NCBI RefSeq assembly: GCF_006716355.1
Contig: NZ_VFOW01000001.1
Span: 2,294,001-2,358,000, forward strand
DNA: 64,000 nucleotides
Reading direction: 5' to 3'
Source: Stackebrandtia endophytica
Lineage (GTDB): Bacteria; Actinomycetota; Actinomycetes; Mycobacteriales; Micromonosporaceae
Shown here: piece after piece, positions 34,200 to 42,327 of the stretch
Position numbering within the stretch: the stretch's first letter is position 1
Layout of the letters: each line of letters opens with the position of its first letter
Translations under genes and position numbers: made by a program
Notes under the pieces: model-generated
What the model was told of the DNA's origin: nothing
Seen by the model: only the letters and a program-made list of their open reading frames with translations
The model's database searches: none

Positions 34200-34243
34200 G
34201 GGTCACCGGGCTCATTCAGAGCTGCCGTCGCCCCCTTTTCGGA

Positions 34244-34801
34244 TCACCGCCTCGGACGAAAGCGCAGCGCCACCGCACCGGATGCGAACTCCTCGCGTCC
34301 GACCGGTTCCAGATCGATGTACTGCGACAGCCCTCCGAACGGGGTCGGGCCGTGGCCCACGATCCGGGGGTGCACCACGAACTCGTATTCGTCGATCAGA
34401 TCCAGCTCCGCCAATGCCAGTGGCAGGGTCACGCCGCCGGTGAGCAGGCCCCGCTCGGATTCTCGTTTGAGCCGCCGAACCTCGGTCGCCAGGTCTCCCC
34501 GGACCAGTTCGGAATTCCAGTCGACGTCTGTCAACGTGTTCGACACGACGTACTTCTTCTTGGCGTCGATCGTCCGGGCGAACGGCACCATCCAGGGTTC
34601 CATCCACTCCGGCGGTTCTCCTGAGGTTGGCAGGCGCCAGGCCTCCTCCATCATCTGGTAGATCACCCGGCCGAACAGCAGAGCGTCCGCCTGATCGAAG
34701 TTCTCGGCCGCGTGGCGATGCATGTCGGCGTTCGCGGAGAGTGCCTCGTGATGGCAACAACCATCCACTGTGACGTTGATCGAGTAGCGAAGAGTTCCCA
34801 T
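34244..34801 (-). CDS. Dihydrofolate reductase family protein (RibD C-terminal-like)
   Basis: 185 residues. The opening RYSINVTVDGCCHHEALSAN, then ADALLFGRVIYQMMEEAW, VVSNTLTDVDWNSELV, LLTGGVTLPLALAELDLIDE and YEFVVHPRIVGHGPTPF follow the small actinobacterial RibD_C/DHFR-like reductases in order. These bind NADPH and reduce pterin-like or unknown substrates; resistance to trimethoprim is not implied. Single gene on the minus strand. I see no clear ribosome site before the ATG. Confidence 0.85.
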   Translation of the reverse strand: MGTLRYSINVTVDGCCHHEALSANADMHRHAAENFDQADALLFGRVIYQMMEEAWRLPTSGEPPEWMEPWMVPFARTIDAKKKYVVSNTLTDVDWNSELVRGDLATEVRRLKRESERGLLTGGVTLPLALAELDLIDEYEFVVHPRIVGHGPTPFGGLSQYIDLEPVGREEFASGAVALRFRPRR

Positions 34802-35195
34802 GTCGGGTGAGGCTACCGGCCGGAGGTGACAGTCGGTGATGACTTTCCAGGCCGCGGCGTTCGATCACGATCAGGTCATACATCGGTCGGGATGCGACAC
34901 AGGTACGACGAAACGTGGTGATGTCGGCGGGGCGCCATTGAAACGATCGACGGCGGGGCGTCAGGTGTGAGATGAGCGCTGACCTTCGGTGTCGCCAGGG
35001 CCCGAAGTTCTTCAAGAGTTGATCCTTCCCGAGTCGGGCACCCGGGTTGGTTCGCGCTCTGGTCATTCCGTACATCCCATGCAGGAGGCGTCGTCCGGTA
35101 TCGCCGATCGCTCCCGCCACCCACCAACCCGCAGGGCCACCGGCCTCCTCCCCACTGGTATCAATCCTATTTGTCGCCACGCCTGGGGGTTCCAC
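34802..35195. other. Gene-poor stretch between the reductase gene and the weak ORF at 35196-35663
   Basis: Open frames here have no coding-like third-position GC bias and give no protein pattern I can recognise. No perfect long stem or repeat was seen. It continues into the low-confidence ORF and the two DnaA-box-like sites at 35213-35239. Confidence 0.4.
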
Positions 35196-35663
35196 TCAAT
35201 TTCGACCGGGCCTGTGGATAACTCGCCGCCTGTGGATAACCGCTCTGAACATGACGTTGACCTGGGAAGTCACCGATGCCGCCGGGTTCGGGACATCCAT
35301 CGGTGATACGTCGACCCGCTGCACCACCCGGCCGAGAAGAACGATGTCGACATCACCGATCCGGACCGTGACTCCGTCGAAGAAAACGGGGTCCGGCACA
35401 CGAAGTCGCCGGTACTCGAATACACCGTCGCCACGCTGCTCCCCGGATACCAAGCCCCACAACCGATCGACGTTTGCCGCCTCTATCGGTTGGGTAACAC
35501 CGAGTCGTGGCGTAATCCCCCCGATGCCACAAACCACGGCGATTCCCCGCACCTCGAATCGCCATCCACAAGGGGTGGTCGCCGTCCCTATCGGCGGCCA
35601 CCCCGCGGTACCCGTGTCACTCGATACCGGACCCCGGGTACTCGCGGCGTTGCTTCGCCTCAC
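35196..35663 (-). CDS. Low-confidence ORF, possibly decayed gene
   Basis: 155 codons on the minus strand. The middle is protein-like (PIEAANVDRLWGLVSGEQRG, VPDPVFFDGVTVRIGDVDIV), but both ends are low-complexity and basic. The plus strand also has protein-like segments in two different frames (MTLTWEVTDAAGFG and EYTVATLLPGYQAPQPIDV). That pattern suggests a frame-shifted relic rather than a working gene; strand and extent are uncertain. It overlaps the FMN reductase end by 47 bp. Confidence 0.25.
   Translation of the reverse strand: MRRSNAASTRGPVSSDTGTAGWPPIGTATTPCGWRFEVRGIAVVCGIGGITPRLGVTQPIEAANVDRLWGLVSGEQRGDGVFEYRRLRVPDPVFFDGVTVRIGDVDIVLLGRVVQRVDVSPMDVPNPAASVTSQVNVMFRAVIHRRRVIHRPGRN
35213..35239. 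promoter_or_regulatory. Two DnaA-box-like sites, TGTGGATAA at 35213 and 35231
   Basis: Two identical TGTGGATAA nonamers, the reverse complement of the E. coli consensus TTATCCACA, lie 18 bp apart in the same orientation. No dnaA, dnaN or AT-rich unwinding region is present, so this is not evidence of oriC; a DnaA-titration or regulatory site is possible. Confidence 0.4.
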
Positions 35664-36228
35664 GCAACGACCGCGACCACCAGGTCAGTTGATCGATCAA
35701 GCTAGTCGCCAGTTTGTCGGTGTTCTCGGTGTCGACCGGACGGCCATCGTGGTCGAACTTGTCCCAGAAGTTGGCGAACATGATGCTGTCCCGCAGCACG
35801 ACCGCGTTGAACTCCCCGAACACCCCTCGAAGATGCTCGATGGCGTGGAGTCCGCCGGTGATGCCGCCGTATGAGACCAGGCCGACCGGCTTCAACTGCC
35901 ATTCGGAGTAGAACCAGTCGACGGCGTTCTTCAACGCGGCAGGATAGCTGCGGTTGTATACCGGGCTGACCACGATGAAGGCGTCGGCCCGGTCCAAGCG
36001 CTCGCCCAGCGCCCTCACCGACTCCGGGAGAACGACGTCGGGATCGTTGCCGTTCAACACGGCCGGGCACTGATGATCGGCCAGATCGATCAGATCGACC
36101 TCGACGCCGTCCGTCTTGGCGGCCTGATCGGCGATCCACTGTGCTGGCGTGGGGCAGAATCGGTCGGTGCGGATGCTGCCGACCAACACCGCGATACGGA
36201 CCGGGGACTCCTGAGCTACTGCTGCCAT
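35617..36228 (-). CDS. NADPH-dependent FMN reductase family protein
   Basis: 203 residues, flavodoxin-like fold. IAVLVGSIRTDRFCPTPAQW is the FMN phosphate-binding loop; ADAFIVVSPVYNRSYPAALK is the second family signature (SPVYNRSYPAALKNAVDW), and VGLVSYGGITGGLHAIEHLR completes the FMN site. Members reduce FMN, quinones, azo dyes or chromate with NADPH as dimers or tetramers. AAGGAG precedes the ATG by 6 bp. Physiological substrate unknown. Confidence 0.92.
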   Translation of the reverse strand: MAAVAQESPVRIAVLVGSIRTDRFCPTPAQWIADQAAKTDGVEVDLIDLADHQCPAVLNGNDPDVVLPESVRALGERLDRADAFIVVSPVYNRSYPAALKNAVDWFYSEWQLKPVGLVSYGGITGGLHAIEHLRGVFGEFNAVVLRDSIMFANFWDKFDHDGRPVDTENTDKLATSLIDQLTWWSRSLREAKQRREYPGSGIE

Positions 36229-36386
36229 TGGTGACTCCTTGAGGTGTTCGCTTCGTCGTGGTCACCACCATCGACGACAGCGGTTCCGGCACCGCTCCGA
36301 TTCGGCTCCGATGAAACTCCGGTGCATGTTTGCGCAGGTGACGCGTAATCTGATGAAGGAAGGCGCTTGCCGATTAGACTGTGATC

Positions 36387-36914
36387 ATGCGTATCGAGGT
36401 GCTGGGAACCATCCAACTCCGCACCGAGACCGGCGAGATCGTTCCGGTCCCCGAACGCAAGGTTCGGCTGTTGTTGGCGGCGTTGGTGTCCGAGGATGGG
36501 AAGTCCGTCTCCGCCGACGCGTTGATCGACCGGGTCTGGGGTGATCGGCTGCCGCTGGTGACCACCTTCGGCGAGAACGTCGTCATCGCACGGATCATCG
36601 AGTTGCGTGCCGCGATTCTGGCCGGATCGGGTCGCCCCGAATCCGCCGCCGTCCTATGGGGAGTCGCGGAGGCGGTGCGTGAGACCGCGACGGTCCCTCC
36701 GAGCGCACCCGAGGTCGCCGACCTGCAATGGATTGACGAACAGGTCACCGCACGGCTGTCGGCCGAGGATTCATCCCGTGCCCGTGATCAGGGCCGCCGG
36801 TACGCACGAAGCGCCGGCATCACCCGTTCCAACCTCGGCGCCCTGAACTTCGATGGCATTACTCTGAAGCGAACCGGACCGGCCCAGTCCGCCGCCCAAC
36901 TCGCCCAGCCCTGA
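36387..36914 (+). CDS. Internally collapsed SARP/AfsR-like regulator
   Basis: 175 residues joining two distant parts of a large regulator. Residues 1-55 (MRIEVLGTIQLRTETGEIVP, PERKVRLLLAALVSEDGK, LIDRVWGDRLP) are the start of the OmpR/PhoB-like winged helix of SARPs. The recognition helix is then lost. From about residue 75 (GSGRPESAAVLWGVAEAVRE, then LQWIDEQVTARLSAEDSSRA and RDQGRRYARSAG) the sequence matches the extreme C-terminus that follows the TPR region in AfsR/LAL-type regulators. BTAD, NTPase and TPR parts are absent. The frame is intact, so a short product may be made, but DNA binding is doubtful. Probably an in-frame deletion relic. Confidence 0.7.
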   Translation: MRIEVLGTIQLRTETGEIVPVPERKVRLLLAALVSEDGKSVSADALIDRVWGDRLPLVTTFGENVVIARIIELRAAILAGSGRPESAAVLWGVAEAVRETATVPPSAPEVADLQWIDEQVTARLSAEDSSRARDQGRRYARSAGITRSNLGALNFDGITLKRTGPAQSAAQLAQP

Positions 36915-36978
36915 CCGAGGACGATGTGATAATGCAGCAGCCAGCAGGTGGATAGTGGACAAAGGACGGTGGAAGACC

Positions 36979-38598
36979 GTGAACACGGTTCGGTCGGTTC
37001 TGTTCGTCTGCCGAACGATCCAATCGACCGCCCGGCTGCTGTTCGACGTCATGCCACTGCTCGTCGAGGACTCCCGGATCCAAGTACTTTTCACCGTCGA
37101 TGAGTCGTCCGCTTTCGGCGACGGGGTCCCTCGACTGCTGGATCACGAGCAGGTGAAGCTGATCCCCTGGTCGGTCGCCACCGGAGGCCGGTTCGACTGC
37201 GATGTCACGGTTTCAGCCAGCGCCAACCGCAGTCTCGCACTGTTGCCGGGCAGAAAACTGGTGATGGCCCACGGTGCCGGCGCACACAAGTACCGGGTGA
37301 GCGTCGACGGCACGGAGGAGGCCGTTTCCAGTCTGTCGCCGAAGCAACTGATGGTGGGTGACGAGCTGCTGCCGTCGACGATCACGTTGGCCGGTCCCGA
37401 TCAACTCCAGCGACTGGCGGACAGCTGTCCCGCCGCGGTGCCGGCGGCGGAGGTCGTCGGCGATGTCTGCGCCGAACGAATGGAGTTGAGCCTGCCGCAC
37501 CGGGCACGTTACCGTCACCACCTCGGTGTGGCACCGGAGCAGCGTCTCATCGTGTTGTCATCGACGTGGGGGCCGGACTCGCTGTTGAGCCGTGACCCGA
37601 CGCTGTCCACCCGGCTGTTGAGTCGGTTGCCCGCCAACGAATACCAGTTGGCCTTCGTGCTCAACCCGAACGGCTGGGACAAGCACAGTCGCCCCAACGT
37701 ACACGGCTGGCAGGAGACGGCGATTCGCGCGGGAATGCGGATGATTCCACCGCACGAGGGCTGGCGCGCCACGGTCGTCGCCTCCGACCTTGCCATTGTG
37801 GATCATGGATCGGTGGGGTTCTACGCCGCCCACCTGGGGCGACCGCTGTTGTTCGGAACGTTCAGCGACTCCGAGGTCCCCGTAAACTCCCCGATGGCGC
37901 GGTTGGCCGCGGCCGCCCCGTTCATCGACCCGGACACGGACCTGGTGTCCCAGATCGAATCCGCCTGCCGCAATCACGATCCGGGTCGGTATCGCACCAT
38001 CACCGAGTCGGCATTGGATCCCACCGGTTCCGCCGGTGAACGCATGCGTGCCGTCCTATATCGACTATTGGATCTCGACCCGATGTCCACCGCGTATCCG
38101 CCGCGTCCGCTCCCGCTACCAGACGTCGACCATTCGCCGGCTACCGCCTGCCATGTCTACCCGGTGGTGTCCGACGGCGTCCCGACCATGATCAAGTTCC
38201 CGATCACCACCACGCACGCGGCGCGTGGCCGCCCGTATCGCGACCGGATCCTCGTCGTGGACGCGGCTGAACCCGATGAGCACCAACGGCACTCGGCTTC
38301 GGTGATCACCTGGACCGAGTCGGGTCTTTCAGTGCGGGAGGCGTCGCACTGGATCGACGAACAGCTCACGTCATATCCGGGAACCTCGGTGTTCGCGGCA
38401 CGACTGCTCGACGAACGGATAATGGTGCGGTCTCGCGGGCACGGAAGATTTCTCATCGGCAGCGACTCCCGGCTCGACATCGCGGTGGTCGCGGCCGCGG
38501 CGCGACAGATTCTGTTGGAGACGGATTCACTGACCTCACTGACGCTGCGCGACGGCCGACGGATCATCGACCTGAACATCAAGGGGCTCGTGGATTGA
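36979..38598 (+). CDS. CDP-glycerol glycerophosphotransferase-like protein
   Basis: 539 residues. The first two thirds follow a GT-B-like nucleotide-sugar/CDP-glycerol transferase layout (SVLFVCRTIQSTARLLFDVM, LIVLSSTWGPDSLLSRDPTL, ATVVASDLAIVDHGSVGFYA, then RPLLFGTFSDSEV). SDLAIVDHGSVGFYAAHLGRP is the part equivalent to the donor-binding Asp-x-Ser segment in CDP-glycerol transferases. The last third (about 390-539) is an unrelated alpha/beta region. No signal or membrane segment. Starts are possible at GTG 36955 or 36979, each with a purine-rich site. It lies between the collapsed SARP gene and the STAND NTPase gene, all on the plus strand. Substrate unknown; a role outside teichoic acid synthesis is possible. 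Confidence 0.65.
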   Translation: MNTVRSVLFVCRTIQSTARLLFDVMPLLVEDSRIQVLFTVDESSAFGDGVPRLLDHEQVKLIPWSVATGGRFDCDVTVSASANRSLALLPGRKLVMAHGAGAHKYRVSVDGTEEAVSSLSPKQLMVGDELLPSTITLAGPDQLQRLADSCPAAVPAAEVVGDVCAERMELSLPHRARYRHHLGVAPEQRLIVLSSTWGPDSLLSRDPTLSTRLLSRLPANEYQLAFVLNPNGWDKHSRPNVHGWQETAIRAGMRMIPPHEGWRATVVASDLAIVDHGSVGFYAAHLGRPLLFGTFSDSEVPVNSPMARLAAAAPFIDPDTDLVSQIESACRNHDPGRYRTITESALDPTGSAGERMRAVLYRLLDLDPMSTAYPPRPLPLPDVDHSPATACHVYPVVSDGVPTMIKFPITTTHAARGRPYRDRILVVDAAEPDEHQRHSASVITWTESGLSVREASHWIDEQLTSYPGTSVFAARLLDERIMVRSRGHGRFLIGSDSRLDIAVVAAAARQILLETDSLTSLTLRDGRRIIDLNIKGLVD

Positions 38599-38710
38599 CG
38601 TCCTCGGCGGCGACTTCACCGATCGCCCCGGTGGAGCTGTCACGGTAGGGTTACGTCGGTATCCGGTTGGTGGACCGTCCCCACAACCTCATTCGTCACG
38701 GAGGCCGACG

Positions 38711-40827
38711 TTGGCACAGCGACCCGACGACATACCGAACATTCGCATGGACGTCTCGGGGCAAGCCGAGTCGGTCGTTCAGATCGGGCAGGCCGGCACG
38801 GTGAATCAGTACATCACCCGTACCCACCGTCCAATCACGCCTCGACAGCTGCCCGCCACCAGCTCCCACTTCCTCAACCGCACCGAGGAACTGGCCGCGC
38901 TGAACGCGATCGTCGAGGTCGACGAGTCGCGACCCGCACCGCGCGTCATCCTGTTGGATGGCGAGATGGGTGTGGGGCGAACGAATCTGGCGACCCGCTG
39001 GGGACGACCGCTCAAGGATCGCTTTCCACATGGGACCATCTATTGTGACATAGATCGTTATCGACACGCCGACACCGTCAATCTCATCGAGGTGCTGACG
39101 AAACTGCTGCGGTCCCTTCAGGTCCCCGAGGACACGATGTTCGGTGACATCGAGGGACAGGTGGATCTGTGGCGCAGTGTCACCGACGAGCTGAGCCTGC
39201 TGGTGGTGTCGACAACCTTGAGGAACCGGCCCACCTGGAGTACCTGAGCCCGGCGTCGCCGACATCGACGGTTCTGGTGATCACCGACAAGAACCGGGCC
39301 CAGTTCGTCGCCGAGGGTGCCGAACACGTCGCGGTCGGCCCGTTCACCGTGGACCATTCGTTGACGTTGTTGTCACGGGTGTGCGGGCGTCAACGCCTCG
39401 ATCGGGAACCGGGCGAGGCGAGGGAACTGGTCACACTGTGCCAGGGGCGGCCTTCGACGGTATCCGCCGTGGGAACTCAGCTGCGGTCGGCGCCGGAACT
39501 GACATTGGCAGCCCTGTTGCGGAAACTCACGGCGGAGGCGGCGCCCCCCGAACCGCGAACCATCGAGATGATCGCCAAGCGAGCCGTGGTGGCGTCGCTG
39601 GACGAATCCAGTCAGGAGCTCTACCGTCGCCTGCGGCACCACCCGGGTGGCGGCTTCCCCACCGAGCTGGCGACGGCGCTGTCGGGAGACTCCGATGCCG
39701 AATCGGGGTTGCGGTCCCTTGAGACGAAACAACTCATCTCCCCCGATGGCCCCGGTTGGTGGCGGTTGGTCGACCACACCCCGGATGAGACCGGTGCCCA
39801 CGCCGACGAGATACGCGCCATCATGGACTGGCATCTGAGAGTGGCCCAACTGGCCGACGTGGCAATCCTTGGGCCGCACCGACTTCGGGTGTTGCCGCTG
39901 GAAGACGACCCGCCACCGAACGCTCCGTTGTTGGAGACCGTCGGCCAGGCATTGGATTGGCTGGACACCGATGTCGCCAACCTGGTCGCGCTGGCGCAGT
40001 ATGCCGCCGATCAGGGGTGGGATCACCGTGTCGTGATGGTCCAACAGTCACTGTGGGCGCTCTATCTTCACCGCAGGCATCCCGGGTACTGGGACATCAC
40101 CGCTCGCCTGGCGATCCCAGCGGCGCAACGTATCGGTGATCCCGTGATCGAGTCACGCATGCGCGCCGAGCGTGGTCGACACCTACATGAGAAGAACCTG
40201 CGCACCGGTCGGTTCGACGAGGCGCTCGACGAACTGGAGCAGGCCCGCCGACTCGCGGTCGACGCGCTCGACGGCACCGAGACGAACGATCGACTGGGGC
40301 GCCGCCTGGAGGCGTCGGCGACCGACATGGCCGGTCGCATCCATTACACGCAACGACGATATGACGACGCCCTCACCGCATTCCGGTTCGCCTGCCAGGT
40401 CAACCGGGAGCTCGGCCTCCCGCGGGCCGAAGCCCTCATGAGGCAGTTCATCGCCGGTGTATATCAGGCGACCGGGCGACTTCAGGATGCCTTGAGCCTG
40501 ATGTTGAAGGCTCGTGAGGTTTTCCTGCTCCTCGACGCCGAACGCGACGAGGCCCGGCTGTTGATCGAGTTGGCCGACCTGTGGGGCCGGCTGGGCGATG
40601 TCGAACAGGCCCTGTTGACCTTCAACACGGCGGCGAAACGGCTGTTCGACTGCCAGATGTACCTGCACCTGGCCAAGGCCATGGAGCTGCGGGGCGACCT
40701 GTGTCATGAGCACGGCTTCGCCGCCGAGGCGCGGGAGGCCTGGCAGCAGGCACTACGAATCCACAATGAGCAGAACAACGGTGCCGGCGCCGATGCGAAG
40801 CGGCTCGCCGAGAAGCTCGCGAACTGA
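38711..40827 (+). pseudogene. STAND (NB-ARC-like) NTPase with TPRs, frameshifted at Walker B
   Basis: Two frames give one protein of about 705 residues. The N-terminal 40 contain QAESVVQIGQAGTVNQYIT, similar to the amyloid-type V-Q-x-G motifs before bacterial NLR-like proteins. The NTPase part follows (HFLNRTEELAALNAI) with Walker A GEMGVGRT (84-91), where Arg replaces the usual Lys. At about 39205-39210 the frame must step -1; doing so restores a Walker B-like LLVVVDN. The second frame supplies the rest of the NTPase, a winged helix and C-terminal TPRs (RRYDDALTAFRFACQVNREL and others). The TTG start has GGAGG 6 bp upstream. One missing base would explain it: a broken gene or sequencing error. 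Even if repaired, the Lys-to-Arg change suggests weak nucleotide hydrolysis. Confidence 0.72.
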
Positions 40828-40831
40828 CGGT

Positions 40832-41212
40832 TTAGGAGCGATCCGGCTTTTCCGCGTTGTGCCGCACCAGTTCCCGCAACTCGGTCAACGCCGTCAGCTC
40901 ACGATCGATTCGGGCTCGGTCCGCCAACAGGGTGTTGTGACGTTCCTCGACACCACCGAGTGCGGCATGCAGTTCGTCCGGTGAACTGTCCGGGTTCTCT
41001 CCGCAGTCGACCTCGAGAACCCGGCGCGCCTCGACCACGTTGAGGCCCGAGGCCAACAGACACCGGATGCCCTCCACGATTCTTACATCGTCCTCAGTGA
41101 ACTCACGGTAGCCGTTGGAGCCTCGGCGGGGTTCCAACAGACCGTGTGCGGCGTAGTAGCGGATCATCCGCACCGAGGCCCCGGTGCGACGACTGAGTGT
41201 GCCGATCCTCAT
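40832..41212 (-). CDS. MerR-family regulator
   Basis: 126 residues. The winged HTH MRIGTLSRRTGASVRMIRYY is followed by AHGLLEPRRGSNGYREFTED and a coiled-coil dimer helix; no cysteine metal site is evident. The C-terminal region is short, so it is probably a redox- or small-molecule-type MerR. GGAGG lies 4 bp before the ATG. It is divergent from a saccharopine-dehydrogenase-like gene; the MerR-type operator lies in the 55-bp gap. Confidence 0.9.
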   Translation of the reverse strand: MRIGTLSRRTGASVRMIRYYAAHGLLEPRRGSNGYREFTEDDVRIVEGIRCLLASGLNVVEARRVLEVDCGENPDSSPDELHAALGGVEERHNTLLADRARIDRELTALTELRELVRHNAEKPDRS

Positions 41213-41229
41213 AAAACCTCCACTGTCAC

Positions 41230-41259
41230 TTGACTCTGACACCGGCGTCAGACTTTAGC
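41230..41259 (+). promoter_or_regulatory. MerR-type promoter with dyad TCTGAC-N6-GTCAGA
   Basis: TTGACT (41230) is followed by the perfect 6-bp dyad at 41235-41252 and a TTTAGC-like -10 at about 41254. The 18-19-bp spacer is slightly long, as in MerR-controlled promoters where the protein untwists the DNA. Confidence 0.65.
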
Positions 41260-41267
41260 GTTGCGCC

Positions 41268-42272
41268 ATGACCAGAACCCCAGGTAAGAGCGTCCTCATC
41301 GTCGGCGGCTACGGCCTGGTCGGCTCCCACGCCGCCCGGCTGCTGCGCCGCCATCACCCCGCGACGAACATCGCGATCGCCGGTCGTCATCCCGAACGAG
41401 GTGAGACCCTCGTCACCGAGTTGCAGCAGATCGCCTCCGGGCCGGGAACCGGCGACATCGAGCTCATGAACATCGATGTCAGCCAACCGATCCGGACTCC
41501 CCTCGACCGATACGACGTGGTGGTCGTGGCGGTGCCCGACCCGAAACGTCACCTGACGCGGGCGGCGCTGGCGCATAACACCACGGTGGTACCGATATCC
41601 GAGATGGCCGACGAGATCGCCCCGGGCATGGCGTTGACCGCGGCCCACGGCGGCGGAACCTATATCGCGGCGGGACACTGGCAGGCGGGCGTGGTGACAC
41701 TGACCACTGTGAACATGGCGCAGCGGTTCGACCGCGTCGACGCGGTCACCATGACCGCGATCTTCGACCCGGCCGACCCGGTGGGACCCGCCTCCGCCGA
41801 CGACGCCGACCACATGCTCGGTGAAGCCATGGTGCGGCAAGGCGGTGTCTGGACGACATTGAACTCCCGTACGAACCCCCGCCGGTTCGCCGTCGACGGC
41901 GACGATGCCGAGGTGGTCCCGATCGGGACGCTCGACGTGCCCGCTCTGGCCGCCGTCACCGACGCCGATGACGTGCGCTTCGAGTTCGGCATGGGCACCT
42001 CGGTGGGTACCCGGTCGGGAACGACGGCGTCCCATGACATCTACGTGGAGCTGCGTGGTGTCGCCGACGGAACGCCGACGACCGCTCGCGTGTTGATCAG
42101 CGGGCCGCACGGCGGAACCCACCTGACCGGCCTCGGGGTGTTCCTGTTGACCGAGCATCTGCTCACCGCCGGGACCACACCGGGCTGGCACCTCCCGGAA
42201 TCCATCATGGATGCACACACTGCCGTCGAACGTGCCGTCGAACTCGGCGTGTCCATCGTCGATCTGGATTGA
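41268..42272 (+). CDS. Saccharopine dehydrogenase-like NAD(P)-binding protein
   Basis: 334 residues. The N-terminal Rossmann fold (VLIVGGYGLVGSHAARLLRR, then NIAIAGRHPERGE) binds NAD(P). The rest resembles saccharopine dehydrogenase-type oxidoreductases with PISEMADEIAPGMALTAA and the AAGHWQAGVVTLTT loop. The substrate is not apparent; relatives act in lysine metabolism or on unknown amino acids. Controlled by the divergent MerR-type regulator through the palindromic promoter just upstream. A good hairpin terminator follows. Confidence 0.8.
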   Translation: MTRTPGKSVLIVGGYGLVGSHAARLLRRHHPATNIAIAGRHPERGETLVTELQQIASGPGTGDIELMNIDVSQPIRTPLDRYDVVVVAVPDPKRHLTRAALAHNTTVVPISEMADEIAPGMALTAAHGGGTYIAAGHWQAGVVTLTTVNMAQRFDRVDAVTMTAIFDPADPVGPASADDADHMLGEAMVRQGGVWTTLNSRTNPRRFAVDGDDAEVVPIGTLDVPALAAVTDADDVRFEFGMGTSVGTRSGTTASHDIYVELRGVADGTPTTARVLISGPHGGTHLTGLGVFLLTEHLLTAGTTPGWHLPESIMDAHTAVERAVELGVSIVDLD

Positions 42273-42283
42273 CCGGATGCGGA

Positions 42284-42316
42284 GTGGTTCGGTGGTCGTG
42301 AGGACCGCCGAACCAC
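42284..42316. terminator. Bidirectional hairpin terminator
   Basis: GTGGTTCGGTGGTC and the opposing GACCGCCGAACCAC pair over 14 bp with one G-T wobble around a short loop, between the dehydrogenase stop and the convergent efflux gene. Confidence 0.75.
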
Positions 42317-42327
42317 CCCGCGACGGC

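Noticed and set aside
35213-35239. Chromosomal replication origin
   Set aside because: Only two DnaA-box-like sites; no dnaA, dnaN, rnpA/rpmH or AT-rich unwinding region in the window.
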